Program-made: the position numbers and the translations under genes
DNA from: Bin87 sp965262485
GTDB lineage: Bacteria; Chloroflexota; Dehalococcoidia; Lucifugimonadales; UBA3495
Length of the DNA: 64,000 nt
Reading direction: 5' to 3'
NCBI GenBank assembly: GCA_965262485.1
Contig: OZ253540.1
Span: 434,001 to 498,000 of the forward strand
In this document: positions 32,659 to 41,995 of the stretch, in pieces
How positions within the stretch are numbered: position 1 is the stretch's first letter
How the letters are laid out: each line of letters starts with the position of its first letter
The notes under the pieces: model-generated
The model's input: the letters and a program-made list of their open reading frames with translations, nothing else
Database searches by the model: none
What the model was told of the DNA's origin: nothing

Positions 32659-34178
32659 TGGGCGGCGGTTCGGCAGGTTGCGCCCTGGCGACTCGAATAT
32701 CGGAGGACCCGGCCAAATCGGTGCTGTTGCTGGAGGCTGGCCCCGACTACACGGAATTTGAACACTGGCCTACCGAATTGCGGGATGGAACCAGCCAGGA
32801 AGCCTCGGCCGCGGGTGCGCGGTTCAACTGGTCGTATCGGGCAACCGGGACTGCGGAACAGGACGCTCCGATGGAGATTGCCCGAGGCAGGGTGATGGGC
32901 GGCTCCGGAGCAGTTAACGGTCAGGTGTTCCTTCGTGGCCTGCCTGAGGACTATGATTCGTGGGCGCAACAGGGCAACGACCAATGGTCGTTCGCCAACG
33001 TTTTGCCATATTTCCGCAAGCTGGAATCTGATGCCGATGTTCGCGATGATTTCCACGGCAGCGAGGGGCCGATCCCGGTGGTGCGAGCGCCCCGGGAAAC
33101 CTGGCACCCCTTTCAACAGGCATTTATGGCGGCCGGCGCGGCGCTGGGGTTTCCAGAAGATCGGGACATGAACCATCCGTCGTCCACCGGTTTCGGGGCG
33201 GCGCCGATGAACAATCCCGCTGGCGTAAGGATGAGTTGCGCGTTGGCATACCTGTCGGCGGCACGTCATAGATTGAACCTGACCATTCGCTCCGACGTGC
33301 TGGCCCGGCGCGTCCGATTTGACGGGAAAGTTGCGGTAGGTGTGGAGGTGGAAAGCAACGGCGAGGTGTTCACCGTGTTGGGGCGAGAAATCGTCCTCGC
33401 AGCCGGCGGTATCGCTTCTCCACAATTGTTGATGCTGTCCGGGGTTGGGCCGGCTTCGCACCTGGCCGAATTGGGTATCCCGCTGGTGAAAGACCTGCCG
33501 GGCGTGGGACAAAACCTGCGCGATCATCCTATTGTTTATGTCGATGCGGCGTTGAATCCGGACCACACAACCGACTTCGCCGGATCACGCATCCAGACGC
33601 TGCTGCGTTACACGACCGCCGGATCACCGCTGCGCAACGATATGCAGGTGTATGTGAACAACGCAGCATCCGGCCCCAGCCCTTTGGGAAGCGGACCGGG
33701 GTCGGACCAACCTTTGCTGCGGATGACGTGCATCCTGGAGCAGGCGGACAGCGTCGGAGAAATGCGCCTGGCGTCGGCAGACCCGCTGGACAAGCCGGAC
33801 ATCGACTATCGTTACCTGCGGAGCGAATTCGACCGCAGCCGTCTCCGTGAGGCCGTGCGCCTGTGCCAGCAGGTTCTGGAGCAACCTGCGTTCGCGGGGT
33901 TCGTGGAGGGTTTGGTTTCCCCAACTGCGGGAACTATAGCCTCGGACGCAGCGCTGGATGCGTGGCTGAAGCGCACCGTATTCACGACTTTTCACACCTC
34001 CGGGGCGTGCCGGATGGGGCCGGACCACGATCCCCTGGCGGTGGTGGACCAATTTTGCCGGGTTCGCGGTGTGGATAATTTGCGGGTGGTTGACCTGTCC
34101 ATCTGTCCCAACGTGGTGCGAGCGAACACCAACGCCACCGCCATAATGATCGGCGAGCGGGTCGCTGAGTGGTTGTAG
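32637..34178 (+). CDS. GMC-family FAD oxidoreductase (choline dehydrogenase-like)
   Basis: 513 residues. FAD site YDVIVVGGGSAGCALATRISED...VLLLEAG at the N-terminus; GMC signature 1 GRVMGGSGAVNGQVFLRG; signature 2 VLAAGGIASPQLLMLSGVGP; C-terminal active-site region FTTFHTSGACRMG with His, then NVVRANTNATAIMIGERVAE. Oxidises an alcohol to an aldehyde using FAD. The overlap with lipB suggests it is expressed with the 2-oxoacid dehydrogenase set; its product might feed the pathway, but the substrate is unknown. Confidence 0.9.
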   Translation: MQYDVIVVGGGSAGCALATRISEDPAKSVLLLEAGPDYTEFEHWPTELRDGTSQEASAAGARFNWSYRATGTAEQDAPMEIARGRVMGGSGAVNGQVFLRGLPEDYDSWAQQGNDQWSFANVLPYFRKLESDADVRDDFHGSEGPIPVVRAPRETWHPFQQAFMAAGAALGFPEDRDMNHPSSTGFGAAPMNNPAGVRMSCALAYLSAARHRLNLTIRSDVLARRVRFDGKVAVGVEVESNGEVFTVLGREIVLAAGGIASPQLLMLSGVGPASHLAELGIPLVKDLPGVGQNLRDHPIVYVDAALNPDHTTDFAGSRIQTLLRYTTAGSPLRNDMQVYVNNAASGPSPLGSGPGSDQPLLRMTCILEQADSVGEMRLASADPLDKPDIDYRYLRSEFDRSRLREAVRLCQQVLEQPAFAGFVEGLVSPTAGTIASDAALDAWLKRTVFTTFHTSGACRMGPDHDPLAVVDQFCRVRGVDNLRVVDLSICPNVVRANTNATAIMIGERVAEWL

Positions 34179-34243
34179 GGTAGTCCGGCTGCCGTCCGGC
34201 AGTGGCTTTCTGCCGGGTGTGATACGCGCGAACCACGGTCGGC

Positions 34244-34249
34244 TATAAT
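34244..34249 (+). promoter_or_regulatory. -10 element (TATAAT) of the aminotransferase gene
   Basis: A perfect TATAAT lies 40 nt upstream of ATG 34290. It overlaps the alternative ATG at 34248, which argues for 34290 as the start. Confidence 0.5.
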
Positions 34250-34289
34250 GTTCGGCACCCGCGCCGTTTGCGCTCATGGAGTCCGTGCG

Positions 34290-35474
34290 ATGCCAATTTC
34301 CCGATATGTCAGCAGGTCGATGCAGGAAGGCGGTTGGATACGCCGCATGTTTGAGGTCGGTATTGCCCTGAAGGCGCAGTACGGCGAGGACAGTGTGTTT
34401 GACCTCTCGCTGGGCAATCCCATCATGGAACCGCCGCCGGAGTTCCACGAGGAGCTGCGCCGAATCGCCCAAAACCCGTCGCCGGGGATGCACCGCTATA
34501 TGCCCAACGCGGGTTACGCCGAAACCCGGCAGGCGGTGGCCGATACGTTGTCGGGCGAAACGGGACTGCCGTTTGGAATCGGCGACATCGTGATGACCTG
34601 CGGGGCCGCCGGAGCCGCCAACGTGGTGCTGCGTACGATTTTGAACCCCGCGGACGAAGTGATTATTCTTTCGCCCTTTTTTGGCGAATACGTTTACTAC
34701 ATCCAGAATCACAACGGGGCGCCGGTAATCGTGCCCACTGATGCCGAGTTTGGTCTGGATCTGGAGGCGATAAAAGCGGCGGTGACCGAGCGGACGCGGG
34801 CGATCATTGTGAATTCGCCGAATAATCCGTCCGGTGTGGTTTATCCGACCGAGGACATTAAAGCGCTTGCCGACCTGTTGAGACGGGCCGAAACCCGGTT
34901 CGGTTCCGAGATTTTTGTCATCAGCGACGAACCGTACCGCAAAATCATCTACGACGGGCTGGTGTATCCGCAGGTGTTTCCGCAGTACGAACGCACCATA
35001 GTGGTTAATTCCCACGCCAAGGACCTGGGATTACCCGGTGAACGGATCGGTCATATCGCGGTGCATCCGGCGTACGGCGGCAAGGCCGAACTTGTGGATG
35101 GCCTGGTGTTCTGCAACCGGGTGCTCGGATTCGTAAACGCTCCGGCATTGATGCAGCACGTAGTGCGGGCCGTGCAAGGCGCGTCGGTGGACGTTGGGGA
35201 ATACCAGCGCAAACGCGATTTTCTGTACGAACGCCTTACGGGGATGGGCTACGAGATCGTCAAGCCGCAAGGCGCGTTCTATCTGTTCCCCCGCTCACCA
35301 TTGGATGACGACGAAGCCTTTGTGGCGGCCCTACAGGAATATAACGTGCTGGTGGTTCCGGGCAAAGGATTCGGCACGCCGGGTCATTTCCGAATCTCCT
35401 ACTGTCTGGATGACCGGGTGTTGGAAGGCTCCCTGGACGGTTTCGCCAGAGCGGCGGAGCAGTACCTGGGTTAG
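34290..35474 (+). CDS. Pyridoxal-phosphate aminotransferase, class I/II
   Basis: 394 residues from ATG 34290; GGAG lies about 8 nt upstream and the -10 element rules out the ATG at 34248. PLP enzyme of the aspartate aminotransferase fold: MHRYMPNAGYAETRQAVA, CGAAGAANVVLRTIL, VNSPNNPSGVVYP, ISDEPYRKIIYDG and the PLP-lysine in VNSHAKDLGLPGERIG. The GxR substrate carboxylate region HFRISYCLDD is present. Amino-acid specificity cannot be read off. It is convergent with a Uma2 gene (4-nt overlap). Confidence 0.9.
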   Translation: MPISRYVSRSMQEGGWIRRMFEVGIALKAQYGEDSVFDLSLGNPIMEPPPEFHEELRRIAQNPSPGMHRYMPNAGYAETRQAVADTLSGETGLPFGIGDIVMTCGAAGAANVVLRTILNPADEVIILSPFFGEYVYYIQNHNGAPVIVPTDAEFGLDLEAIKAAVTERTRAIIVNSPNNPSGVVYPTEDIKALADLLRRAETRFGSEIFVISDEPYRKIIYDGLVYPQVFPQYERTIVVNSHAKDLGLPGERIGHIAVHPAYGGKAELVDGLVFCNRVLGFVNAPALMQHVVRAVQGASVDVGEYQRKRDFLYERLTGMGYEIVKPQGAFYLFPRSPLDDDEAFVAALQEYNVLVVPGKGFGTPGHFRISYCLDDRVLEGSLDGFARAAEQYLG

Positions 35475-36070
35475 CTGTCGGGCAAGGCGGCGTCCCGCAG
35501 CAGCGCAAATATCGCCCCCAGGTCGATGGCAACGCCGGGTATTGCTTCGGAGGTCAAAACGTCCTCGGCGCCATACATCGTTTCCAAGGTCAGAGATTGC
35601 CCATCCCCAACGTATTTCGCAACCGTTCGGGCACGGAGGTCGGCCATCCACATCTCGCGGACGCCGTTGCGGGCATAAACCGGCAACTTCACGTTCAAAT
35701 CGCGTTGGCGGGTAGATTCGGACAGGACTTCAACGACGACATCGGGCGCGCCGGTGACGCCGTGGCCGTCAAAAATGTGCCTGCGTTCACCGGATACGAA
35801 CAGTAAGTCCGGCTGGAAAGTGTTATGTTCGTCGATGGCTACATCGAATGGTGAAAGGATGACTTCGCCAATCCCGGAGGTTCCAATTTGCAGCCGCAGG
35901 GAGAAATACAGCTCACCGATAAACGTCTGGTGTGGGTAATTGGGACCGGCCATTTTGACGAGTTCTCCCTCGATGAGCTGGTAGCGAACACCGCGGTGCG
36001 ACGGTGGCGTGAGGGCCATGTAATCCGCCCCGGTCAGTTTGTTTTTGGGCTTCTGTTTCGGTTGCGTCAT
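35471..36070 (-). CDS. Uma2 family (DUF820) putative endonuclease
   Basis: 199 residues. PD-(D/E)XK-like fold. YQLIEGELVKMAGPNYPHQ carries the first acidic residue, and FQPDLLFVSGER and DVVVEVLSESTRQRDLNVKLPVYARNGVREMWMADL contain the DxxExxS...K core. Family members are common in Cyanobacteria and Chloroflexota; function unproven. A second Uma2 gene lies at 47558. It converges on the aminotransferase gene with a 4-nt overlap. This one looks intact. Confidence 0.85.
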   Translation of the reverse strand: MTQPKQKPKNKLTGADYMALTPPSHRGVRYQLIEGELVKMAGPNYPHQTFIGELYFSLRLQIGTSGIGEVILSPFDVAIDEHNTFQPDLLFVSGERRHIFDGHGVTGAPDVVVEVLSESTRQRDLNVKLPVYARNGVREMWMADLRARTVAKYVGDGQSLTLETMYGAEDVLTSEAIPGVAIDLGAIFALLRDAALPDS

Positions 36071-36110
36071 AATCGAATCTCCGGTTGTCGGCTTGGAACG
36101 CCCCCATGAC

Positions 36111-37244
36111 TTACGGCCAGTTGCTGTTGGATTCCCGCGACGGCAGCCGGATCGTGGCGTTGCCGCGGGTGGTTACCTGCTGGCGCTGGTTCTCGCCCCA
36201 AATATCCATGTCCACCAGGCGCTCGCCATCTACCACCCGCTTGCCGGTTATCGTTCCCTTGCACCAGGTGGTGTCGCCCACGACGTTGAACCGGCGCAGC
36301 TCAACGTGCATGGCCTTCAGAAAGCCGTCGTCGCCCATCCAGTTGGTTAGCAGGTGGCCCATCCAGCAACAACGCTGGCAGCCGTAGTCGTAGGCGCCGG
36401 GCAGGCCGGCGCTCTCGGCGGCCTCCGGTATGTCGTGGACACGGATGATGGCCTCCTGGGCTCCGGTATTCGGGTCGGTGAATCCCCAGGAAGGATGGCG
36501 CAGCATCTCCTGTAGCTGAATGCCGTGGCTGATGCCGCCAATACACCCCGCAACGAAGGCGGTGATGTCGCCGTGGCTCATTGGCCCTTTGACCACTGGA
36601 ACCAGGTCGTCGCCGACGTTCACATCCTCGAACCAGCGGGGATTGCTGCCCCGGATTTCTTCATCCAGAATCGCCTGCTGAATTGTTTCCAGCTCCTGGC
36701 GGGAATACTGGTAGGGTTCAAAGGTGTATTTCTGACGCTCGCGGGCGGCGCTGCGCTCGGCGCGAATCTGCCACCCTTTGGTCCTGGCGATGGTTTCGCC
36801 CCGCTGGTTGTAATAATGGGTGACGCTGGACTGGATGAGGATGCGGCCCGCAAACTCGCTTTCCTTTTCTTCCAGGCCGGTGAACTGTTCCTGTACGCTG
36901 ATCTGGTCGTCCAGATAGATGGGTCGGTACCATTCCCAGTCATTGCCGGCATGGAATCCGTGGACGCCGGGCAAGCCGCCGGTGCGACCGGAGCACCAAT
37001 AGACGCTGTAGAGGAAACAGGGAGGAGCAATGATGTTTCCGAATTTGCTGGTCTGGGCGTAGGAGCGGTCCCAATACAGGGGGTTGGTGTCCCCGATGCC
37101 CTGGCAAAAATGCCGGATGGCGCTGCGGGAAGCTTCCTCGTTGAATAACCCAACGCCGTATTGCCGCGGACGGTTAAAACTGCCGATGCGGTTTCGCAGT
37201 CGTTCCAGACCTTCTTCCGTGATTCTGCCCGATTCCAGCACCAT
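36111..37244 (-). CDS. FAS1-like/MaoC-type hotdog dehydratase
   Basis: 377 residues, a double hotdog protein. The N-terminal half has a FAS1-like dehydratase domain: SRSAIRHFCQGIGDTNPLYWD, FGNIIAPPCFLYSV, WEWYRPIYLDDQISV, YYNQRGETIARTKGWQIRAER. The C-terminal half begins WFEDVNVGDDLVPVVKGPM and has DITAFVAGC. Likely hydrates or dehydrates an acyl-thioester. The C-terminal half is weaker in catalytic motifs, as in other fused hotdogs. No fatty-acid genes adjoin; the enoyl-CoA hydratase at 41.1 kb is separate. Confidence 0.8.
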   Translation of the reverse strand: MVLESGRITEEGLERLRNRIGSFNRPRQYGVGLFNEEASRSAIRHFCQGIGDTNPLYWDRSYAQTSKFGNIIAPPCFLYSVYWCSGRTGGLPGVHGFHAGNDWEWYRPIYLDDQISVQEQFTGLEEKESEFAGRILIQSSVTHYYNQRGETIARTKGWQIRAERSAARERQKYTFEPYQYSRQELETIQQAILDEEIRGSNPRWFEDVNVGDDLVPVVKGPMSHGDITAFVAGCIGGISHGIQLQEMLRHPSWGFTDPNTGAQEAIIRVHDIPEAAESAGLPGAYDYGCQRCCWMGHLLTNWMGDDGFLKAMHVELRRFNVVGDTTWCKGTITGKRVVDGERLVDMDIWGENQRQQVTTRGNATIRLPSRESNSNWP

Positions 37245-37440
37245 CTTTTGGTTCCCTCCCGTAGGTAGTTGGCCTCATGCGTCTTGCGACGGTTTCTGCC
37301 GGCTCAGTTTACGCCATAGCGCCGGTAATTATAGACCACCCATCCACGTCGGCAGGGATTGGCGATAATCGAATGGAGATGGGCCTGCGGGTTTGATGGG
37401 GACAGAACCGAGGATGATGGATTCTAGCTGGCGGTAGAGG

Positions 37441-38682
37441 CTATGGCGCTGGGGGTATGGTCATTACGGGAGTTCGTTGACTCAGGTATTGCTCCGTCAC
37501 GAAGGGCGACCCGAAACCGTACTGTTGGGCGCAACGCTGTACGACTTGAAGAGTTTCGGCCCGCAGCGTTTGGGGCGCCGGGTCGGTTCCTCCCGATATG
37601 ATGCTCCGAATCAGGCGGCCGGCCAGATCCTGCTTGGTGTCAGGGTGGCCGCAGATGCCCTCGTAGGCCACGCCGCCGCACGTTGGGCAATACCACCATT
37701 CCAGGGTTAGGACCGACCGGATTCCCAAATCAGGGAGTTCGCTGAAAATCTCGTGAGCAGCATAACGGCCGTAGTAGTCACCCACGCCGGCGTGATCTCG
37801 CCCAAACATGTGATGGGTGCACCCCAGATTTTTGCGAACCAGCGCGTGGAACACAGCTTCCCTGGGTCCGGCATAGCGCATGTCCCACATCAGCGCGGTG
37901 GTGCGGTGGATGTCATCGCGGAAGAAGCCACATTCGCGCAGGTGTTCATGGGTTAGCACGATGGCTTCATCGATGTAGTCTCCCTCTTTCTTTTCGCCGA
38001 TAACGGCGCTGACCAGCACGCCATCGGCCTGGGCCTCCATAAAAGCTCCCTTCATCAGGTATTCGTGACCGGAGTGGGGAACGTTGCGGGTCTGGTGAGC
38101 GACCACTCTGCGCCAGTTCGCATCGGCCAGTTCAGAGCGCAATTGGCGGGGAGTACGCCAGAAACGGTCGAAGGGTGGATTGATGACCGGTTCGCAAACC
38201 AGGGTGATGTCGCCGGCTACGAAACGGTCGGCGTAGTTCAGCGTTCGTTGCACGCCGGGATGAGCCGGGTCTGCCGTGCTGTAAACGCGCTGCGCCAGGG
38301 AGGTCAGATCGGATGAAAAAATCTCGGAAACGTCCAGCGTGGCCAGCGGATTGCCCTGGTGAGTGAGCAGCACGGTATTCCCGACCTGCACGCCCAGTCT
38401 GCGGAGTTCGTCGTGGGGAACGTCCAGCACGATTGGTATGGGCCAGACGAGGCCGTTGCCGAGCCGCATGGCAGTGGCTACCGATTCCACATCGGCGCTG
38501 CCCATGAATCCGGTCAGGGGTGAAAAGAAGCCATAGGCGATGTTGACGCATTCCGTGGCCATCTGGTCGCGAATGGGGATTGCCGGCAGGCCGGCGACCG
38601 TAGCAGCGGTGGACACGGTCAAGGGACGGACGCGCTCCACCAGAGCGCCGCCGTGGGGGGAGAGGCTGTTGTTTGTGGTCAT
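37441..38682 (-). CDS. sat: Sulfate adenylyltransferase (ATP sulfurylase)
   Basis: 413 residues. Makes adenylyl sulfate from ATP and sulfate, or the reverse. Active-site motifs: VVAHQTRNVPHSGHEYLMK (QTRN...H), ALVRKNLGCTHHMFGRDHAG (HxxH-type second site), GIRSVLTLEWWYCPTCGG. The Cys cluster CPTCGG...GICGHPD looks like the zinc site of dissimilatory-type single-subunit enzymes. No APS reductase or kinase is nearby. The 196 bp downstream (37245-37440) holds no gene I can see. Confidence 0.92.
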   Translation of the reverse strand: MTTNNSLSPHGGALVERVRPLTVSTAATVAGLPAIPIRDQMATECVNIAYGFFSPLTGFMGSADVESVATAMRLGNGLVWPIPIVLDVPHDELRRLGVQVGNTVLLTHQGNPLATLDVSEIFSSDLTSLAQRVYSTADPAHPGVQRTLNYADRFVAGDITLVCEPVINPPFDRFWRTPRQLRSELADANWRRVVAHQTRNVPHSGHEYLMKGAFMEAQADGVLVSAVIGEKKEGDYIDEAIVLTHEHLRECGFFRDDIHRTTALMWDMRYAGPREAVFHALVRKNLGCTHHMFGRDHAGVGDYYGRYAAHEIFSELPDLGIRSVLTLEWWYCPTCGGVAYEGICGHPDTKQDLAGRLIRSIISGGTDPAPQTLRAETLQVVQRCAQQYGFGSPFVTEQYLSQRTPVMTIPPAP

Positions 38683-38823
38683 GACGCGGGCATTTTATCA
38701 CCACGCCAAAGGTCGGGATCGCCGCCGGTCAAACAGTTATCACCAATCTTGATTGAATCCAGCGGAGACCCATACCCGTATAGGTTGCCAATAAAGGGAA
38801 AAGCAACGAAACGGGAGGGAACG

Positions 38824-40668
38824 ATGCGAAACCATAGCGCAATCCGGTTCGCCGCCATGCTGGCGACGCTGGCGGTGGCCGGGATGCTGGCGATAGCGTG
38901 CGGACAGGGAGAGGTACCAACCAGCAGCGAGTCCGGAGGGGATTCATCGCAACCATCGGGCAGCTCGAACCCGTCGCAGGATCAATTGCCGACACGCAAC
39001 AACAGCACGTCAGCGAGCAACCGGGCCTCCCAGAGCGCCAACACTCCACCCGCGGCCACTTCCGCCGGTCAGCGCGGCGATGACCAAGGTACGCCGGTGT
39101 TCGCGGTGGCGACGCCAGCTCCGGCCACGGAGGGGGCAACCCAGGACTCCTTCGCCAACGCCGCGACCAGCGTGCCGGCTCCGGCAGGAATGATGCAGGC
39201 CGCTTCAGCTCAAGGCGCCGGATCACCGCAACAGGGACCGACGATTCCTCCGGAATCCGGCGGGACCGAGAACCCCAATGACGGCGCGTTTCCGCTGGTA
39301 TATTTCGAGCATTACGGCGTGAACCCGTTTATTGACGCGGACGAAGACCCGTTGTCCACCTTCGCGCTGGATGGCGACACCGCGTCTTACGAGATTTTGA
39401 AGCTGTTCCTCAACAACGGCCACCTCGCTGAGCCTGATTCGGTGAGAGTCGAAGAGTACATCAACAGCCTGCCGCAGAATTACACGCCCACCGATACCGC
39501 CCTGGGTTTGCATCTGGACGCTGGGCCAGCTCCGTTTGGCGATGAGGGTTATGTGCTGCTGCGCGTTGGCGTGAGCAACCCGGCGCCGACTGACGACCGG
39601 GATCCGGTTTCGTTGATATTCGTCGTGGACGTGTCGGGATCAATGGAAGCCGACAACAGGCTCGGCCTGGCCAAAGAAGTTATCGAAGGCATCGCTGACC
39701 GGATGATTCCCAGCGACCGGGCTGCCATAGTCACCTACGCCAATGGCGTCCGCGTGGCCCGTGAATTTACCGACGGCGATAACACCAGAGACATCGTTAG
39801 CGCTGCCCGAGGACTGCGGGCGGGTGGCAGCACTTATGCCGAAGCAGGCTTGAGGCAGGCTTACGACATGGCAGCTGCGGAGATGCGCCTGGGTCGCAAG
39901 GTGCGGTTGGTGCTCCTGTCCGATGGCGTCGCAAACGTGGGAGAAACCGGCCCGGAGTCGATCCTGAAAGTCGTGGATGACTACGGACAACGCAACGCTA
40001 CTCTAACCACCATCGGCGTCGGCATATCAGGGAATTACAACGACGTGCTGCTCGAGGTTTTGGCCAACCGGGGCAACGGCACGTATCACTACCTGGCGGA
40101 TCGCGTTGCTGCGGGTCGGTTTATGCAGGAGAGCATGGCCGGTATATTCACCGAAACTGCCCGTGACGCACGGATACAGGTGGAGTTCAACCCCGACGCC
40201 GTTCGCAAGTACCGCTTGATCGGCTACGAAAACCGCGCCGTTGCCGATGAGGACTTCAGGGACGACAGCCTGGACTTTGGCGAAGTTGGTTTCGCCAGAG
40301 ACGTGTCAGCGCTATACGAACTGCGCCTGTTTGATGACGTTGGGCCGCTAACCACCCTGGCGGAAGCGCGACTGCGCTGGTTGGACCCCGAAACGCGCGA
40401 ACCTACCGAACTATCCGCTGTGATCAGGGCGGGTGAGGTCGAACGTGACCTGTCCGACACCGATCCATACTTCCGGCAAACCGCCGCCGCCGCCGAATTC
40501 GCGGAGCTGCTGCGACGTTCGTTCTGGGCACAGTGCGGCGACCTGGACGCGGTTGAAGATCTGCTGGCCACAGTGGCATCGGACCTGGACGAAAACAGTA
40601 CCTACCGCGAACTACGGGATCTGGTTGCCCGGGCCGAGCGGTACTTCGAACCCTATTGCACCAATTAG
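38824..40668 (+). CDS. VWA-domain lipoprotein, YfbK type
   Basis: 614 residues from ATG 38824; GGGAGG just upstream decides the start. Lipoprotein signal with lipobox LAIAC (about residue 26), then a ~120-residue Ser/Thr/Pro/Ala/Gln-rich spacer. A von Willebrand N-terminal domain follows (TFALDGDTASYEILKLFLN, VRVEEYINSL), then a VWA domain with MIDAS motif FVVDVSGSM and LLSDGVANVGET, then a DUF3520-type C-terminal domain (LRWLDPETREP, FAELLRRSFW). A surface-anchored, metal-dependent adhesion or assembly protein is likely. No MoxR neighbour here. Confidence 0.88.
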   Translation: MRNHSAIRFAAMLATLAVAGMLAIACGQGEVPTSSESGGDSSQPSGSSNPSQDQLPTRNNSTSASNRASQSANTPPAATSAGQRGDDQGTPVFAVATPAPATEGATQDSFANAATSVPAPAGMMQAASAQGAGSPQQGPTIPPESGGTENPNDGAFPLVYFEHYGVNPFIDADEDPLSTFALDGDTASYEILKLFLNNGHLAEPDSVRVEEYINSLPQNYTPTDTALGLHLDAGPAPFGDEGYVLLRVGVSNPAPTDDRDPVSLIFVVDVSGSMEADNRLGLAKEVIEGIADRMIPSDRAAIVTYANGVRVAREFTDGDNTRDIVSAARGLRAGGSTYAEAGLRQAYDMAAAEMRLGRKVRLVLLSDGVANVGETGPESILKVVDDYGQRNATLTTIGVGISGNYNDVLLEVLANRGNGTYHYLADRVAAGRFMQESMAGIFTETARDARIQVEFNPDAVRKYRLIGYENRAVADEDFRDDSLDFGEVGFARDVSALYELRLFDDVGPLTTLAEARLRWLDPETREPTELSAVIRAGEVERDLSDTDPYFRQTAAAAEFAELLRRSFWAQCGDLDAVEDLLATVASDLDENSTYRELRDLVARAERYFEPYCTN

Positions 40669-40696
40669 TGCGGCAGCGCACGGGAGTCAGGGTTCG

Positions 40697-40728
40697 GGGC
40701 CGGATTGTCCTTCGGGATATTCCGGCCC
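40697..40728 (+). terminator. Hairpin downstream of the VWA gene
   Basis: GGGCCGGATTGTCC pairs imperfectly with GGGATATTCCGGCCC. It lies about 30 nt past the stop codon. There is no T tract. The rest of 40729-40902 shows nothing I can assign. Confidence 0.4.
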
Positions 40729-40902
40729 TAGAGGTCTGGCCGGAAAGCCATTGGCCGGGTTTTGCACTACGCCAAGTAGACGTATTACAGTCGTATACGG
40801 CGTGACGGTGTATGCGATACGTTTCAATAACCCCTTATCACATCGATAATCGACGTTAAGAAAATAACGGCTTGTGGAGAATCGGGGTTCCCGGCCAGAT
40901 TT

Positions 40903-41057
40903 CTAGAGCCTGTTGACAATTAGCAAGCCAACCCGTCACTCCTGCGAAAGCAGGAGTCCAGAGATGGTATGATGAAAGAATCAGAACCGTGATTAACGAC
41001 TACGGCCACTGGATTCCCGCTTTCGCGGGAATGACGGTATTCGTCAACACACCTTAG
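40903..41057. repeat. MITE-like element, family B, copy 1
   Basis: Ends CTAGAGCCTGTTGACAA on the left and, inverted, CTAAGGTGTGTTGACGAA on the right. The core 40935-41035 is GTCACTCCTGCG...CGCGGGAATGAC. Copies 2 and 3 are at 42510 and 46868. The right edge includes the stop codon (41054-41056) of the enoyl-CoA hydratase gene. Confidence 0.7.
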
Positions 41058-41878
41058 TGGTCGCGGTATTCCGCGGCCCGCTTTTCTCGGAAGGCGGCGA
41101 CTCCCTCGACGTGGTCCTGAGACGTGAGCGTTATGGTTTCGCCGGCGGCGCCCATCTTCATGGCCGTTTCCAGGTCGAATTCCAACCCCTGATAAAGCAT
41201 CAACTTGGATAGGCGGATCGCGATGGGCGGGCCGGCGGCAATTCGTTCCGCCATGGCCAGGGTGGTTGATTCCAGCTCCTCTTCATCGACGAGGCGGTTG
41301 AGAAAACCCAACCGGTAGGCTTCATCCGCTTCCAGGAAATCGCCGGTGAAAAGCATATCCGCGGCGCGCCCAAGACTCCCCAACGTTCGCGGATATAACC
41401 ACGTTCCGCCGAATCCGGGGAACAGCCCGATACGCACGTAAGCCGACATGAATCGGGATCGCGAGGCGCCGATGCGGATGTCGCAGGCGCAGGCCAAATC
41501 CAGGCCGGCTCCGGTGGCGACACCGTTTACCATCGCGATGACCGGCTTTTCGCAACGCTGTACGCCCAGGATCATGGCCTGGGCAGAACGGAAACTGCGT
41601 CGAACTTCGTCGGCGTTGCCGGACGTCCAACCTGCGCCGCTGCCGTCCGACGAGCCTCCCAGATCGTTGAGGTCGCCGCCGGCGCAAAACGCGCGGCCGG
41701 CTCCGGTAACGATGACTACCCGGACACCGTCGTCGGATTCGGCGCTGGAGATCGCGCCGGTAATCTCCCGCTGCATCTGGTCGTTCAGGGCATTGAGCTG
41801 GGCGGGACGGTTCAACGTGATGCGGGCGACGTGAGTATCAGGATTCGCCGTGTATTCGACGAATTCAAATTGGGGCAT
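41054..41878 (-). CDS. Enoyl-CoA hydratase/isomerase family protein
   Basis: 274 residues, crotonase fold. VARITLNRPAQLNALNDQMQ, VVIVTGAGRAFCAGGDLNDLGG (oxyanion hole), CEKPVIAMVNGVATGAGLDLACACDIRIG, and RIGLFPGFGGTWLYPRTLG. The usual Glu of the first catalytic position corresponds to the FPGFGG region and is not clearly conserved, so hydratase activity is likely but not certain. The stop codon sits at the edge of a family B element, and the last residues EYRDH may have been set by that insertion. The gene stands alone between repeats. Confidence 0.85.
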   Translation of the reverse strand: MPQFEFVEYTANPDTHVARITLNRPAQLNALNDQMQREITGAISSAESDDGVRVVIVTGAGRAFCAGGDLNDLGGSSDGSGAGWTSGNADEVRRSFRSAQAMILGVQRCEKPVIAMVNGVATGAGLDLACACDIRIGASRSRFMSAYVRIGLFPGFGGTWLYPRTLGSLGRAADMLFTGDFLEADEAYRLGFLNRLVDEEELESTTLAMAERIAAGPPIAIRLSKLMLYQGLEFDLETAMKMGAAGETITLTSQDHVEGVAAFREKRAAEYRDH

Positions 41879-41951
41879 CTAATCCGGTTCCTCCATATCT
41901 GCAAAACATGTTGCGACGTGGCAGCTTCGTACGCCAGCGACGACGGGTGGG

Positions 41952-41957
41952 TTATAA
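41952..41957 (+). promoter_or_regulatory. -10 element (TATAAT) of the PaREP1/HEPN gene
   Basis: A perfect TATAAT lies 38 nt upstream of ATG 41996. No clear -35. Confidence 0.45.
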
Positions 41958-41995
41958 TGTTACACCAACTTGGGTAACAGCTATGACCTGCTCAA

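Noticed and set aside
33624..35015. 463-codon minus-strand frame across the GMC and aminotransferase genes
   Set aside because: Spans two recognised plus-strand genes and their spacer; His/Arg/Gln-rich shadow.
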